Source: UBA1450 sp964452355 | Lineage (GTDB): Bacteria > Patescibacteriota > Microgenomatia > UBA1406 > GWC2-37-13 | DNA length: 64,000 nucleotides | Assembly: GCA_964452355.1 (NCBI GenBank) | Contig: CAYVKV010000006.1 | Coordinates: forward strand, 13,772 to 77,771 | Reading direction: 5' to 3' | Shown: positions 1 to 6,877 of the stretch, piece after piece | How the letters are laid out: every line of letters starts with the position of its first letter | Position numbering within the stretch: position 1 is the first letter of the stretch | Translations under genes and position numbers: made by a program | Notes under the pieces: generated by a model | What the model saw: only the letters and a program-made list of their open reading frames with translations | Databases searched by the model: none | Told to the model about the DNA's origin: nothing

Positions 1-213
1 CTTCAAGATGAGGATCTCTACCCAAGAAGAAAGCAAAATAATGCAATCACTTTTGACCTTTCAGCTCTTGGTCTTCAATGCGACCGAGTTGCAATTGTAG
101 ATGAAGCTCAGCTATTAAACGCTCAAGATCGAAGCCTTATTTCCGATATTTTTCCAAAGTCAATTTTTCTCTTTGTGGAAGATTATATGGCAGAAAATTT
201 GACAAAACCTTAA
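1..213 (+). CDS. C-terminal end of an unrecognised protein (partial)
   Basis: An open frame enters from the left edge of the window and ends at TAA (211-213), giving 70 codons without a start. The visible part includes a hydrophobic strand followed by DEAQ (VAIVDEAQLL, about residues 27-36), then SIFLFVEDYMAENL near the end. DEAQ can be a Walker B-like motif, but with no N-terminal half this is only suggestive. Its stop overlaps the stop of the convergent downstream gene by 4 bp. I do not recognise the family. Confidence 0.55.
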   Translation, partial: LQDEDLYPRRKQNNAITFDLSALGLQCDRVAIVDEAQLLNAQDRSLISDIFPKSIFLFVEDYMAENLTKP

Positions 214-752
214 TTGTGCACTTCATATCCATTCCCTCCATGTGCACTTCCGAGAAGCTCAGCTTGTGTGGTGAGGTCTGTCGTATTCATGTCGGAGAAG
301 TCAACGTTTGCTCGTGTTCCTTCTATAAGTCCTTGAATGAGCCTTCGTGCTTTAAACGCTTCGTTTTTTTTGAGAAACGTTATTTTAATATCATCATTAG
401 GAAATCCAAAGACCTTTATTTGCAGACTTGCAAAGAAAAGTGAAGAGAATATTTCAACAAACTGTATATCTTTGTAACAAAAGCAGCGTATATCATCACT
501 AAAAAAGAAGTCACGATTATAAATACTAAGCTTGTTTTCATCAATAATGAGTTTATCGGGGAAAAAATCAAATGGAAAAACCGATTGAGTGATCATGAGT
601 ACTCGGTTCTTTTTCACCAATCCTCGATACAGAGGTTTTTCACCTCGATTTTGAGAAGTATAGTACTTACTAAAAATGATGGGCACCTCAACATCTTCAA
701 GAAGAGGTTTTGTTGCAGTTTGGTTTGTGACCCTGCCGATAATTGTTGGCAT
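210..752 (-). CDS. Hypothetical protein, possible PH-like fold
   Basis: 180 residues. The middle (about 45-145) alternates short hydrophobic and aromatic strands (RVLMITQSVFPFDFF, KLSIYNRDFFF, IQFVEIFSSLFFASLQIKVF) and ends in a helix (FKARRLIQGLIEG). That pattern is reminiscent of the bacterial pleckstrin-homology-like (DUF304-type) fold, where seven strands are capped by a helix. The C-terminal 35 residues are polar and probably disordered. No signal peptide or membrane helix is obvious. A TAATAC hexamer lies 7 nt before the ATG, consistent with a near-leaderless start. Function unknown; the fold guess is weak. Confidence 0.6.
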   Translation of the reverse strand: MPTIIGRVTNQTATKPLLEDVEVPIIFSKYYTSQNRGEKPLYRGLVKKNRVLMITQSVFPFDFFPDKLIIDENKLSIYNRDFFFSDDIRCFCYKDIQFVEIFSSLFFASLQIKVFGFPNDDIKITFLKKNEAFKARRLIQGLIEGTRANVDFSDMNTTDLTTQAELLGSAHGGNGYEVHN

Positions 753-848
753 AACGTAGGTATTAATTTGTCACCAAAAGGATTTTATCATGAGAAGAGC
801 ATAATGTATAGATAGCGCGTCATATAAATACATACTACATGCTCATAG

Positions 849-1589
849 TTACCGGATGTATTTTCCAACCACCTCGACAAATCCATCTTTCTTTACAGAA
901 GGACACACATAATCAGAAGCTACTTTCATTGAAGGTTCGCCATTTTCCATCGCAATTTTGAGACCCGCAGCATCAAACATGGAGAGATCGGTCATTCCAT
1001 CGCCAACTGCGATTGTTTCTTCTTTTGAAATGCCGAGTTTTTTCTGAATATATTCCATGCCTGATCCTTTCGTTGCATTTTTGTGAAATACAAGTACTGC
1101 TCGCCAATCAGCAATGGTCCAATGACGACCTGAATAGATTGAAAAATCTTGTGGCAATTCTATTATGGCCCTCTTGAGAAGCTCTTCATCCTCTTTTGAT
1201 GTACAGGTAAAAGACAATCCTGTCACACTTTCTGCAGCACGTGAATCATCCACCCACTTCTCATCCGCCAAAAATCCCGTCTCAAGAAAATAGGGTTGAG
1301 CTATATCGAGAATTTGCTGTACTTCATGGTCTAAGATGTAGTGTTCATAAACGATTGACCTATCAGGTCGAAGAACTTTTGCCCCATTTTCTACAACGTG
1401 GTACTGAGCAGGTACCTTGATGTTGTCGAGAAACGTGGTAAGACCGTTGATCGCCCGCGCCGTCACAAACGTTACATGCATTTTTTCTGATGCGTGATGT
1501 AATGCTCTGAGAACAGCCGGTGACACCGAGTCTCCACCGTCCATGGTCAATGTTTCATCTATATCTAGTGCAAGGAGTTTATATTTCAT
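849..1589 (-). CDS. HAD superfamily phosphatase, Cof (IIB) type
   Basis: 246 residues, usual length for Cof-type HAD phosphatases. Motif I is LALDIDETLT at the N-terminus (nucleophile and general acid Asp), motif II is the Thr in VTFVTARA, and motifs III/IV are a Lys region followed by IAVGDGMTDLSMF near residue 195. The IIB-type cap lies between. Members dephosphorylate small phosphorylated metabolites such as sugar phosphates or flavin and PLP intermediates; the substrate here is not visible. It diverges from the FMN riboswitch transcript: its -10 (TATACT, read on the minus strand at 1599-1604) lies 9 nt before the ATG. A flavin-related substrate is tempting from this position but unsupported. 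Confidence 0.85.
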   Translation of the reverse strand: MKYKLLALDIDETLTMDGGDSVSPAVLRALHHASEKMHVTFVTARAINGLTTFLDNIKVPAQYHVVENGAKVLRPDRSIVYEHYILDHEVQQILDIAQPYFLETGFLADEKWVDDSRAAESVTGLSFTCTSKEDEELLKRAIIELPQDFSIYSGRHWTIADWRAVLVFHKNATKGSGMEYIQKKLGISKEETIAVGDGMTDLSMFDAAGLKIAMENGEPSMKVASDYVCPSVKKDGFVEVVGKYIR

Positions 1590-1598
1590 TTCTTGTAT

Positions 1599-1606
1599 AG
1601 TATACT
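1599..1606. promoter_or_regulatory. Overlapping divergent -10 elements
   Basis: The palindromic stretch AGTATACT gives TATACT on both strands. The minus-strand copy (1599-1604) serves the HAD phosphatase and the plus-strand copy (1601-1606) would start the FMN-riboswitch RNA about 7 nt later, just before P1. No good -35 is visible on either side. Because the two -10s overlap, the two transcripts probably compete. Confidence 0.45.
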
Positions 1607-1610
1607 ATTC

Positions 1611-1755
1611 TTGTTCCTTCAGGGTCGGGTGATCCGCCAGCTGGCGGAAATTCCCAATCGGTGGTATACAAGCCCACGAGTCCCGATGTAATATCGGGAC
1701 ATGACTGCGGCGAGATTCCGCGGCCGACGGTACAGTCCGGATGAAAGAAGGAGAA
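1611..1755 (+). promoter_or_regulatory. FMN riboswitch (RFN element)
   Basis: All conserved RFN blocks are present in order: AGGGTCGGGTGA, AATTCCCAATCGGTGGT, AAGCCCACGAG, a variable hairpin (arms 1680-1687 and 1693-1700), CTGCGGCGAGATTCCGCGG, CCGACGGT and AGTCCGGATG. P1 can form between TTCCTTC (1614-1620) and the GAAGGA of the 3' side near 1747-1752. The oddity is a perfect 16-nt palindrome, TCCGCCAGCTGGCGGA (1633-1648), inserted between GGGTGA and AATTCCC in hairpin 2; deleting it restores the canonical sequence. The class binds FMN and represses downstream flavin genes. Here the downstream gene is a DMT transporter. Confidence 0.95.
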
Positions 1756-1758
1756 CAA

Positions 1759-1781
1759 ATCCCGTTTCGGGATATATTTTT
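1759..1781 (+). terminator. Putative riboswitch expression-platform terminator
   Basis: ATCCCG-TTT-CGGGAT (1759-1773) is followed by a short T run (1777-1781). A competing option pairs GAAGGAG (1747-1753, the 3' strand of P1) with CTCCTTT (1785-1791) ahead of a second T run. P1 formation on FMN binding would prevent that longer pairing and leave the small hairpin. Which one terminates transcription cannot be decided by eye, but both support transcriptional control. Confidence 0.5.
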
Positions 1782-1838
1782 GACTCCTTTTTTTTCATAT
1801 ACCTCCCTGAAGTGTATAAATTATCATTGTTCAGTACC

Positions 1839-2780
1839 ATGAATAAAACAAATACAGCTCCCTATTTCATTATGGCCGCGGCTTCTTTGTGGGCTCTTGA
1901 TGCTTTGTTTCGAACTCAACTTACATACTCTATCCCACCAGCTTCAATCATTTTCTTTGAGCACCTTCTTGGTTTTATGTTTCTATTACCAATATTTATT
2001 AAAAATTTCCGCTGGATCAAATCATTATCTTTTGAAACGTGGAAAACGTTATTGATTCTCACTCTCGTCAGTAGCGTACTTGGCACATTACTTTTTACCG
2101 AAGCACTTGCGCGTAGTTTTGCATTCAAAGATTTTATAACACCGATTCTTTTACTCAAGCTTCAACCTGTTTTTGTGGTTATTTTATCAGCTATTATTTT
2201 GAAAGAGCGATTGAGTGTTAAATTTATTTTTCTGGCTGTTTGCGCATTGATCGGGAGCTATCTCATAAGTTTCGGGACGATGCCGATTTCAGTAAAATTT
2301 GCCGGAAAAGAACTCGTTTATGTTCTCACTATAGGGGCGGTGTTTTGTTGGGGATGGGGGACCATTTTGAGCAAAAAATTATTAAATGCTGTTGATTTTC
2401 CTATCGCATCTGCACTGCGCTTTATGCTCGCCATACCGATCTCTTTTATTTTTGCATATTTGTTGCATCAAACATATGACTTCACCCATCTTGCTTCGGG
2501 AGATATCATACGATTTCTGATCATCGCAGGAATCACGGGTGGAGCTGGGGCAATTTTTCTTTATTACTGGGGATTGCAACATACGCAAGCAAAGATTTCT
2601 ACTTTTGCCGAACTTACTTACCCAGTAGTCGGTATTTTGATTGCGATAACACCTCTTAATCCTTATGGGTCACCTCAACAAATATCGGGTCCAAATATCG
2701 TCGGAATATTACTACTGCTTGCCTCAATAATACTTATCACTCTGGAGAATCGAGCTCAGAAAAATCAGATACATGATTAG
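1839..2780 (+). CDS. EamA/DMT-family transporter under FMN riboswitch (likely riboflavin uptake)
   Basis: 313 residues from ATG 1839, with about ten hydrophobic segments arranged as two EamA repeats (roughly residues 7-140 and 155-300), the standard drug/metabolite transporter layout. The frame is open further upstream, but earlier starts fall inside the riboswitch, so ATG 1839 is chosen; no clear Shine-Dalgarno precedes it. RFN-controlled DMT transporters are known (ImpX in Fusobacterium and Desulfitobacterium; RibN-type importers in Proteobacteria) and are thought to import riboflavin. By context this protein probably imports riboflavin or a related flavin. No riboflavin synthesis gene is in the window, consistent with scavenging. 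Confidence 0.88.
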   Translation: MNKTNTAPYFIMAAASLWALDALFRTQLTYSIPPASIIFFEHLLGFMFLLPIFIKNFRWIKSLSFETWKTLLILTLVSSVLGTLLFTEALARSFAFKDFITPILLLKLQPVFVVILSAIILKERLSVKFIFLAVCALIGSYLISFGTMPISVKFAGKELVYVLTIGAVFCWGWGTILSKKLLNAVDFPIASALRFMLAIPISFIFAYLLHQTYDFTHLASGDIIRFLIIAGITGGAGAIFLYYWGLQHTQAKISTFAELTYPVVGILIAITPLNPYGSPQQISGPNIVGILLLLASIILITLENRAQKNQIHD

Positions 2781-2833
2781 TCTTCCTTTTTCATTCATCG
2801 ATATATCAGCGATAAACCCCGTATAATAGGATG

Positions 2834-3958
2834 ATGAATCTTCCAGTCAATACAAAAAAATACATTCTCGTTGACGTCATCTCACCAACCGAAGTAAAAG
2901 CAAATGCAGAGATACATCTTAAGGAAACCGTATCCCTTATCAACACTTTTGGTGGGGGCATTATCGATCAGATCATCCAACGTCGCGAACATCCTCATCC
3001 CAGAACATATATGGGTATTGGGAAGGCTACTGAGATTGCAGAACTTATTAAGACGCGACATATTGATACGGTGATTGTAAATGGCGTGGTCAAAAGCACA
3101 CAACTTTTTAATTTGACCCAAATGTATTGGGAAGTAAATCCAAATATAGAAGTGTGGGATCGGGTCGACCTCATCTTGCATATTTTTGAAAAACATGCAC
3201 GCACAGCTGAGGCAAAGCTTCAAATCGAGCTTGCTAAAATGCGCCACATGGGACCACGAATGTATGGACTTTCCCAACAGCTTGGACGACAAGCAGGAGG
3301 AATCGGAACACGAGGGATTGGAGAGACCAATGTCGAGCTCATGAAGCGACACTGGAGAGATCAAATAAAAAACGTCCAGGATCAACTCAATAAAATCACC
3401 AAAATTAAAACAGATCAACTTGAAAGACGAAGAGGACAAGGATTCAAAACTGCCTCAATAGTGGGTTACACAAACGCGGGAAAAACGACTCTTTTCAATA
3501 TCTTAACCAATAAACAGAAACTTGCAAAAAATGTATTATTTGCAACGCTTGACAGTGTGGTAGGGGAAATGTATCTGCCGGAGATACATAAACAAATGCT
3601 CGTGACCGATACAATTGGGTTTATCAGAGAACTCCCACCATCGCTTATTGAAGCGTTCAAATCAACACTCATCGAATCAATCCATGCCGACATTTTGATC
3701 CATGTCATTGATGCATCTGATATGCAGATGCAAGAAAAGATTCAAACAGTTCAAGCAGTGCTGACTGAGCTTGGCATTCAAGGCAAGCCAATAATCAATG
3801 TATACAATAAGGCAGACAATCTCTCTGAACATGCAATCATTGAATTGAAATCGAAAGATGGCGTAGTGATATCTGCAAAAGAGCAGGCGGGGATTGAGGT
3901 GTTGATTAAGACTCTTCAAAAAAATCTCTTTTCATTAGATACGGCACCTCATGCTTAA
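2834..3958 (+). CDS. hflX: GTPase HflX
   Basis: 374 residues. The N-terminal HflX domain (about 1-180) contains the Gly-rich linker region RQAGGIGTRGIGETNVELMKR. The G domain carries G1 GYTNAGKT, G3 DTIGFI and G4 NKAD. HflX binds the 50S subunit and splits or rescues stalled 70S ribosomes. The -10 TATAAT (2822-2827) ends 6 nt before ATG 2834, so the second of two adjacent ATGs is the likely leaderless start. The 3' end overlaps the convergent nadE by 53 bp. Confidence 0.95.
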   Translation: MNLPVNTKKYILVDVISPTEVKANAEIHLKETVSLINTFGGGIIDQIIQRREHPHPRTYMGIGKATEIAELIKTRHIDTVIVNGVVKSTQLFNLTQMYWEVNPNIEVWDRVDLILHIFEKHARTAEAKLQIELAKMRHMGPRMYGLSQQLGRQAGGIGTRGIGETNVELMKRHWRDQIKNVQDQLNKITKIKTDQLERRRGQGFKTASIVGYTNAGKTTLFNILTNKQKLAKNVLFATLDSVVGEMYLPEIHKQMLVTDTIGFIRELPPSLIEAFKSTLIESIHADILIHVIDASDMQMQEKIQTVQAVLTELGIQGKPIINVYNKADNLSEHAIIELKSKDGVVISAKEQAGIEVLIKTLQKNLFSLDTAPHA

Positions 3959-4730
3959 ACCGATTTTTTTCAACTATCTGAAGTATTTTTCGTACATTTT
4001 CATACCCTTGTTTTTCTATCTCTTCGATAGACAATTTCTCATCAAAATGAAGTCCAAGCACTCCATCAATCTCATCATAAGTAAAGCCTAATTCTTTTTC
4101 ATCGGTTTGCCCTTCCCAGAGTCCGGCAGTCGGAGCCATGTCAGTGATCTCCTGAGGAACATGCAAATGTTTTGCAAGATCCCGAACTTCAGTTTTGTAT
4201 AAATGATTGATGACCTCAAAATCAGATGCGGCATCACCAAAACGGGTAAAGTAGCCAAGGTAATTTTCGGTGCGATTTTCTGTGCCACATACCAAAGCAT
4301 CCAGCTTTTTTGCTTGATCGAAAAGATAGATCATCCTGATTCTTGCCATAATGTTACCCAATCTCACTTTTTTCGTCATCTCATGCCGAGTAGATGAGTG
4401 TTGTTTGATATCGTTTTGCAACTCAGTTGCAATTTTATCGACTACCTCTTTAATAGGGGAGAGGAGTATATTCTCTTTTGGTAATTGTAAAGGATTCACA
4501 ATGCTATGAAAGGGTGCTATAGATTTTTCATAGTAGTATAAATGCATCACAAAAATATTTTTTTTTGGGATTGTTTTGTTGAGTAGATACAAAACTGTTG
4601 CTGAATCTATTCCTCCCGAGACAGCAACGATCATATTTTTTTTATCTGTTTGTTTGAGAAGAGATGTTACAAAGTGAGAGACCGTGGACACGTACCGAGC
4701 AGGATTAAAGATTGAACTTTTTCTTACCAT
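3906..4730 (-). CDS. nadE: NH3-dependent NAD+ synthetase
   Basis: 274 residues from ATG 4730. The PP-loop ATP-pyrophosphatase motif AVSGGIDSATVLYLL lies near residue 36, and the NAD synthetase signature AVCGTENRTENYLGYFTRFGDAASDFEVI (partly ALVCGTENRTE) follows. It amidates deamido-NAD+ with ammonia; no glutaminase domain is present. A minus-strand TATAAT at about 4743-4748 sits just before ATG 4730, so the longer frame beginning at 4760 would start upstream of the promoter and is less likely. Convergent with hflX, divergent from the small membrane protein. Confidence 0.93.
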   Translation of the reverse strand: MVRKSSIFNPARYVSTVSHFVTSLLKQTDKKNMIVAVSGGIDSATVLYLLNKTIPKKNIFVMHLYYYEKSIAPFHSIVNPLQLPKENILLSPIKEVVDKIATELQNDIKQHSSTRHEMTKKVRLGNIMARIRMIYLFDQAKKLDALVCGTENRTENYLGYFTRFGDAASDFEVINHLYKTEVRDLAKHLHVPQEITDMAPTAGLWEGQTDEKELGFTYDEIDGVLGLHFDEKLSIEEIEKQGYENVRKILQIVEKNRFKHEVPYLMKRDFFEES

Positions 4731-4751
4731 AGAATAATGTACTATTATACT

Positions 4752-4931
4752 ATGGATCAAAAAACTATCATTGAGTACATCAAAGAAATTCTGGGTGATG
4801 AAAAAAAACTGAAAGTTGTATTTGTCATACTGTCTGCCCTTGCAATCCTCATGCTCATCACCTTACAAATTCTCCCATTTTTGATATTTCTGATTTTGGG
4901 AATTCTCGCATATCTCAAGCTAAAAAAATAA
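4752..4931 (+). CDS. Small membrane protein
   Basis: 59 residues from ATG 4752 (an in-frame ATG at 4737 would add five residues, mostly Tyr). A charged N-terminal helix (DQKTIIEYIKEILGDEKKLK) precedes a long hydrophobic stretch from about residue 20 to 54, probably two closely spaced membrane segments, and a lysine-rich end (LKLKK). It shares a narrow divergent promoter region with nadE. Function unknown. Confidence 0.6.
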   Translation: MDQKTIIEYIKEILGDEKKLKVVFVILSALAILMLITLQILPFLIFLILGILAYLKLKK

Positions 4932-4952
4932 AACACCCCATCTCGTATTTTT

Positions 4953-5048
4953 TTACTTGGTGGCGCGTAATCTCAAACTATTACCCACCACACTCACTGA
5001 ACTGAAGGCCATCGCAGCAGATGCAATAATGGGGAACGTTTTTTTCAT
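4953..5048 (-). pseudogene. Remnant C-terminus of copper P-type ATPase CopA
   Basis: A 31-codon frame immediately downstream of, and in the same frame as, the preceding membrane protein (two codons after its TAA). From residue 6 on it reads PIIASAAMAFSSVSVV then GNSLRLR, the hallmark end of CopA-type ATPases, whose last transmembrane helix reads like PxIAxAAMAFSSVSVVxNSLRLR. The ATPase core, A/P/N domains and seven helices are missing. I infer an internal deletion that removed nearly all of copA and left its tail. An ATG happens to open the remnant, so a tiny peptide could still be made. Confidence 0.7.
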
Positions 5049-5054
5049 AGGAGA

Positions 5055-6431
5055 TTATTCAACAGTCACTATAATCGGATCGACCATACCCATGGTACAA
5101 CTTACCTTATACTTTCCTTTTTGTGGCGTAAACTCAGCTACAGATTCTTCACCTGTCAGATACAAAACTTCATCATACAGACCACCAAGCCACATCGCCT
5201 GAGCGCAGCCAAATACATTTTCATTATTAACGGTAAGTTTTGTCGGAATGCCTGCTTTCAAAGTAATATTTTTAGGAAAATACTCAAAGCCAACCGCATC
5301 AATAAACGCAAGCTGCTTCATATCAACTCCCGTTCCCACAACCTGAACACCAGCAACCTGCTTTTTATCATTTACATTTGATGAACTTCTCGCAAAGTCG
5401 CTCGCGCTCACTATTCCCAAAACATTAAGCTGGGCATTTACATTGAAAATGGCAAACAACAGAATAAAGACGCCGGCGAGTAAATTAAAGGTTCCGCTAA
5501 ATGCAGCATTTTTCTGTAATTTCACACTTGAAAAACTCAAGAACCCAAGCATCGGGAGTGTCCCAAGAGCAAATGTAAGCATCATAAGTGCGCTCAAGAA
5601 AAAGTTTCCCGTGGTGAGTGCGACGGTTTGCGCCATCAGGGTAAATCCACACGGGAGGAAAAAGGTCATTGCACCAATCGTAAACGGCATGTATTTTCCT
5701 TTAAAATTCTGTTCATCTGATGCATAACGAGAAAGAAATTTTGGGAACCCAAATCCGATTTTCTTTGCCCATGACACGCCAAGTATTTTAAGTGCTAAAA
5801 TCACCATCATTATTGATATACCAATAATAAGAACAGAAGTCATTCGAAGTGAGATTTGAAAAAGTGAACCAATCACACCCAATAATCCTCCGAAAAGAGT
5901 GAATGATACGAGGCGCCCCATATTAAAAAGTATAAAAGGAATCGCACGTTTATCTTCATCTTTACCACCATACAGCTGATTCCATTGTTTGGACATTGAA
6001 AGAAGAACTCCTCCCACAAGTGCGGCACAACTTGAGACACTTGCGATCAAACCAATGATAAGAAATGCTCCCAGTGTGGACTCATTGGAAAGACTGAACT
6101 GAGCAAGGATTTTTGTGTCTTCAATAATTACGTATGCTATGATAAAAACGATTCCAATGACAAGCGCCTGCGCGATCTCAAGTTGGCCGACTTTTGCTTG
6201 CCCGACCGGTTGCTCAGAAAAGGTATATCCCAGATCTGAAAAATTTTTATTCAATTGATCAATGTGCGGTGCGTGCCCTTTTGCATAGGTGATTTTGACT
6301 TTTGAATCTGAAAGTGAAGCCGTTACACTCTTCACCCCATCAAGTTTTGCAATTTTTTTATCTAAAAGCACTTCGCAAGCCGAACAATGCATGCCGGAAA
6401 CATAGAGCGTGCAGGAATTTGTTTTTTTCAT
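5055..6431 (-). CDS. HMA-DsbD/SafE-like membrane protein with C-terminal cupredoxin-like domain
   Basis: 458 residues in three parts. Residues 5-70 are a heavy-metal-associated domain with the metal-binding GMHCSAC site. Residues about 85-330 hold six to seven membrane segments of the DsbD/SafE (cytochrome c biogenesis-like) type, including the characteristic FFLPCGFT. Residues about 370-458 are a cupredoxin-like domain (FFPKNITLKAGIPTKLTVNNE, a Cys in VFGCAQ and a late CTMGM). The layout suggests copper capture and transfer across the membrane. It follows csoR by 33 bp and precedes a copA remnant, which supports a copper role. Family-level call strong; exact transport direction unknown. Confidence 0.88.
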   Translation of the reverse strand: MKKTNSCTLYVSGMHCSACEVLLDKKIAKLDGVKSVTASLSDSKVKITYAKGHAPHIDQLNKNFSDLGYTFSEQPVGQAKVGQLEIAQALVIGIVFIIAYVIIEDTKILAQFSLSNESTLGAFLIIGLIASVSSCAALVGGVLLSMSKQWNQLYGGKDEDKRAIPFILFNMGRLVSFTLFGGLLGVIGSLFQISLRMTSVLIIGISIMMVILALKILGVSWAKKIGFGFPKFLSRYASDEQNFKGKYMPFTIGAMTFFLPCGFTLMAQTVALTTGNFFLSALMMLTFALGTLPMLGFLSFSSVKLQKNAAFSGTFNLLAGVFILLFAIFNVNAQLNVLGIVSASDFARSSSNVNDKKQVAGVQVVGTGVDMKQLAFIDAVGFEYFPKNITLKAGIPTKLTVNNENVFGCAQAMWLGGLYDEVLYLTGEESVAEFTPQKGKYKVSCTMGMVDPIIVTVE

Positions 6432-6464
6432 ATCGTTTTTCGAAAATCCAATGATTCTACTATA

Positions 6465-6758
6465 TCACTTATATTTATAAATTTTTGTAAGCTCCAGGAT
6501 TACTTTCTCTGCTTTTCCTGATTTGATTTGCTCAATTGCACATGTTTTTAGGTGATCTTCCATGATCAAGACATCAATGGTTTTTAGGGCCTTTTGGATT
6601 GCCAAAGACTGATGGAGGACACCAATGCAATACTCATCATTTTCAACCATATTGATCACTTTTCCCAAATGACCTTTGATTATCTTTAGGCGATGTGACA
6701 CGCGTTGTTTATGTGATTTTATATTTACCATCTTTTGAAATGCATTTTCTAATCCCAT
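6465..6758 (-). CDS. csoR: CsoR-family copper-sensing repressor
   Basis: 97 residues, all-helical DUF156/CsoR family. The Cys-His-Cys copper triad is visible: Cys in DEYCIGVLHQ, then His and Cys in EDHLKTC. Apo-CsoR binds an operator and Cu(I) releases it. The start ATG (6758) lies inside an inverted repeat that looks like the operator, so the gene is probably autoregulated. An alternative start at residue 10 (MVNIK) would leave the operator in the leader. It probably forms an operon with the downstream HMA-SafE gene. Confidence 0.92.
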   Translation of the reverse strand: MGLENAFQKMVNIKSHKQRVSHRLKIIKGHLGKVINMVENDEYCIGVLHQSLAIQKALKTIDVLIMEDHLKTCAIEQIKSGKAEKVILELTKIYKYK

Positions 6759-6770
6759 ATGGGGGGATTA
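6750..6770. promoter_or_regulatory. Putative CsoR operator
   Basis: Inverted repeat with arms TAATCCC (6750-6756) and GGGATTA (6764-6770) and a G-tract centre. This resembles known CsoR operators, which have a TACCC-type arm facing a GGGGGTA-type arm. It overlaps the csoR start codon and lies just after a minus-strand TGTAAT hexamer. Confidence 0.6.
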
Positions 6771-6877
6771 CATCAGAGTAACAAATTATGATTATTTGTC
6801 AAGTGGCGTATTACATTTGGATGTTTACCATATTTTTGATAGACTGGTTGGTACTTCAGAAGTAAATCAAATTAAAA

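Noticed and set aside
1701..1838. Upstream extension of the DMT transporter frame
   Set aside because: The extra 46 codons lie inside the FMN riboswitch and its terminator, so they are regulatory RNA.
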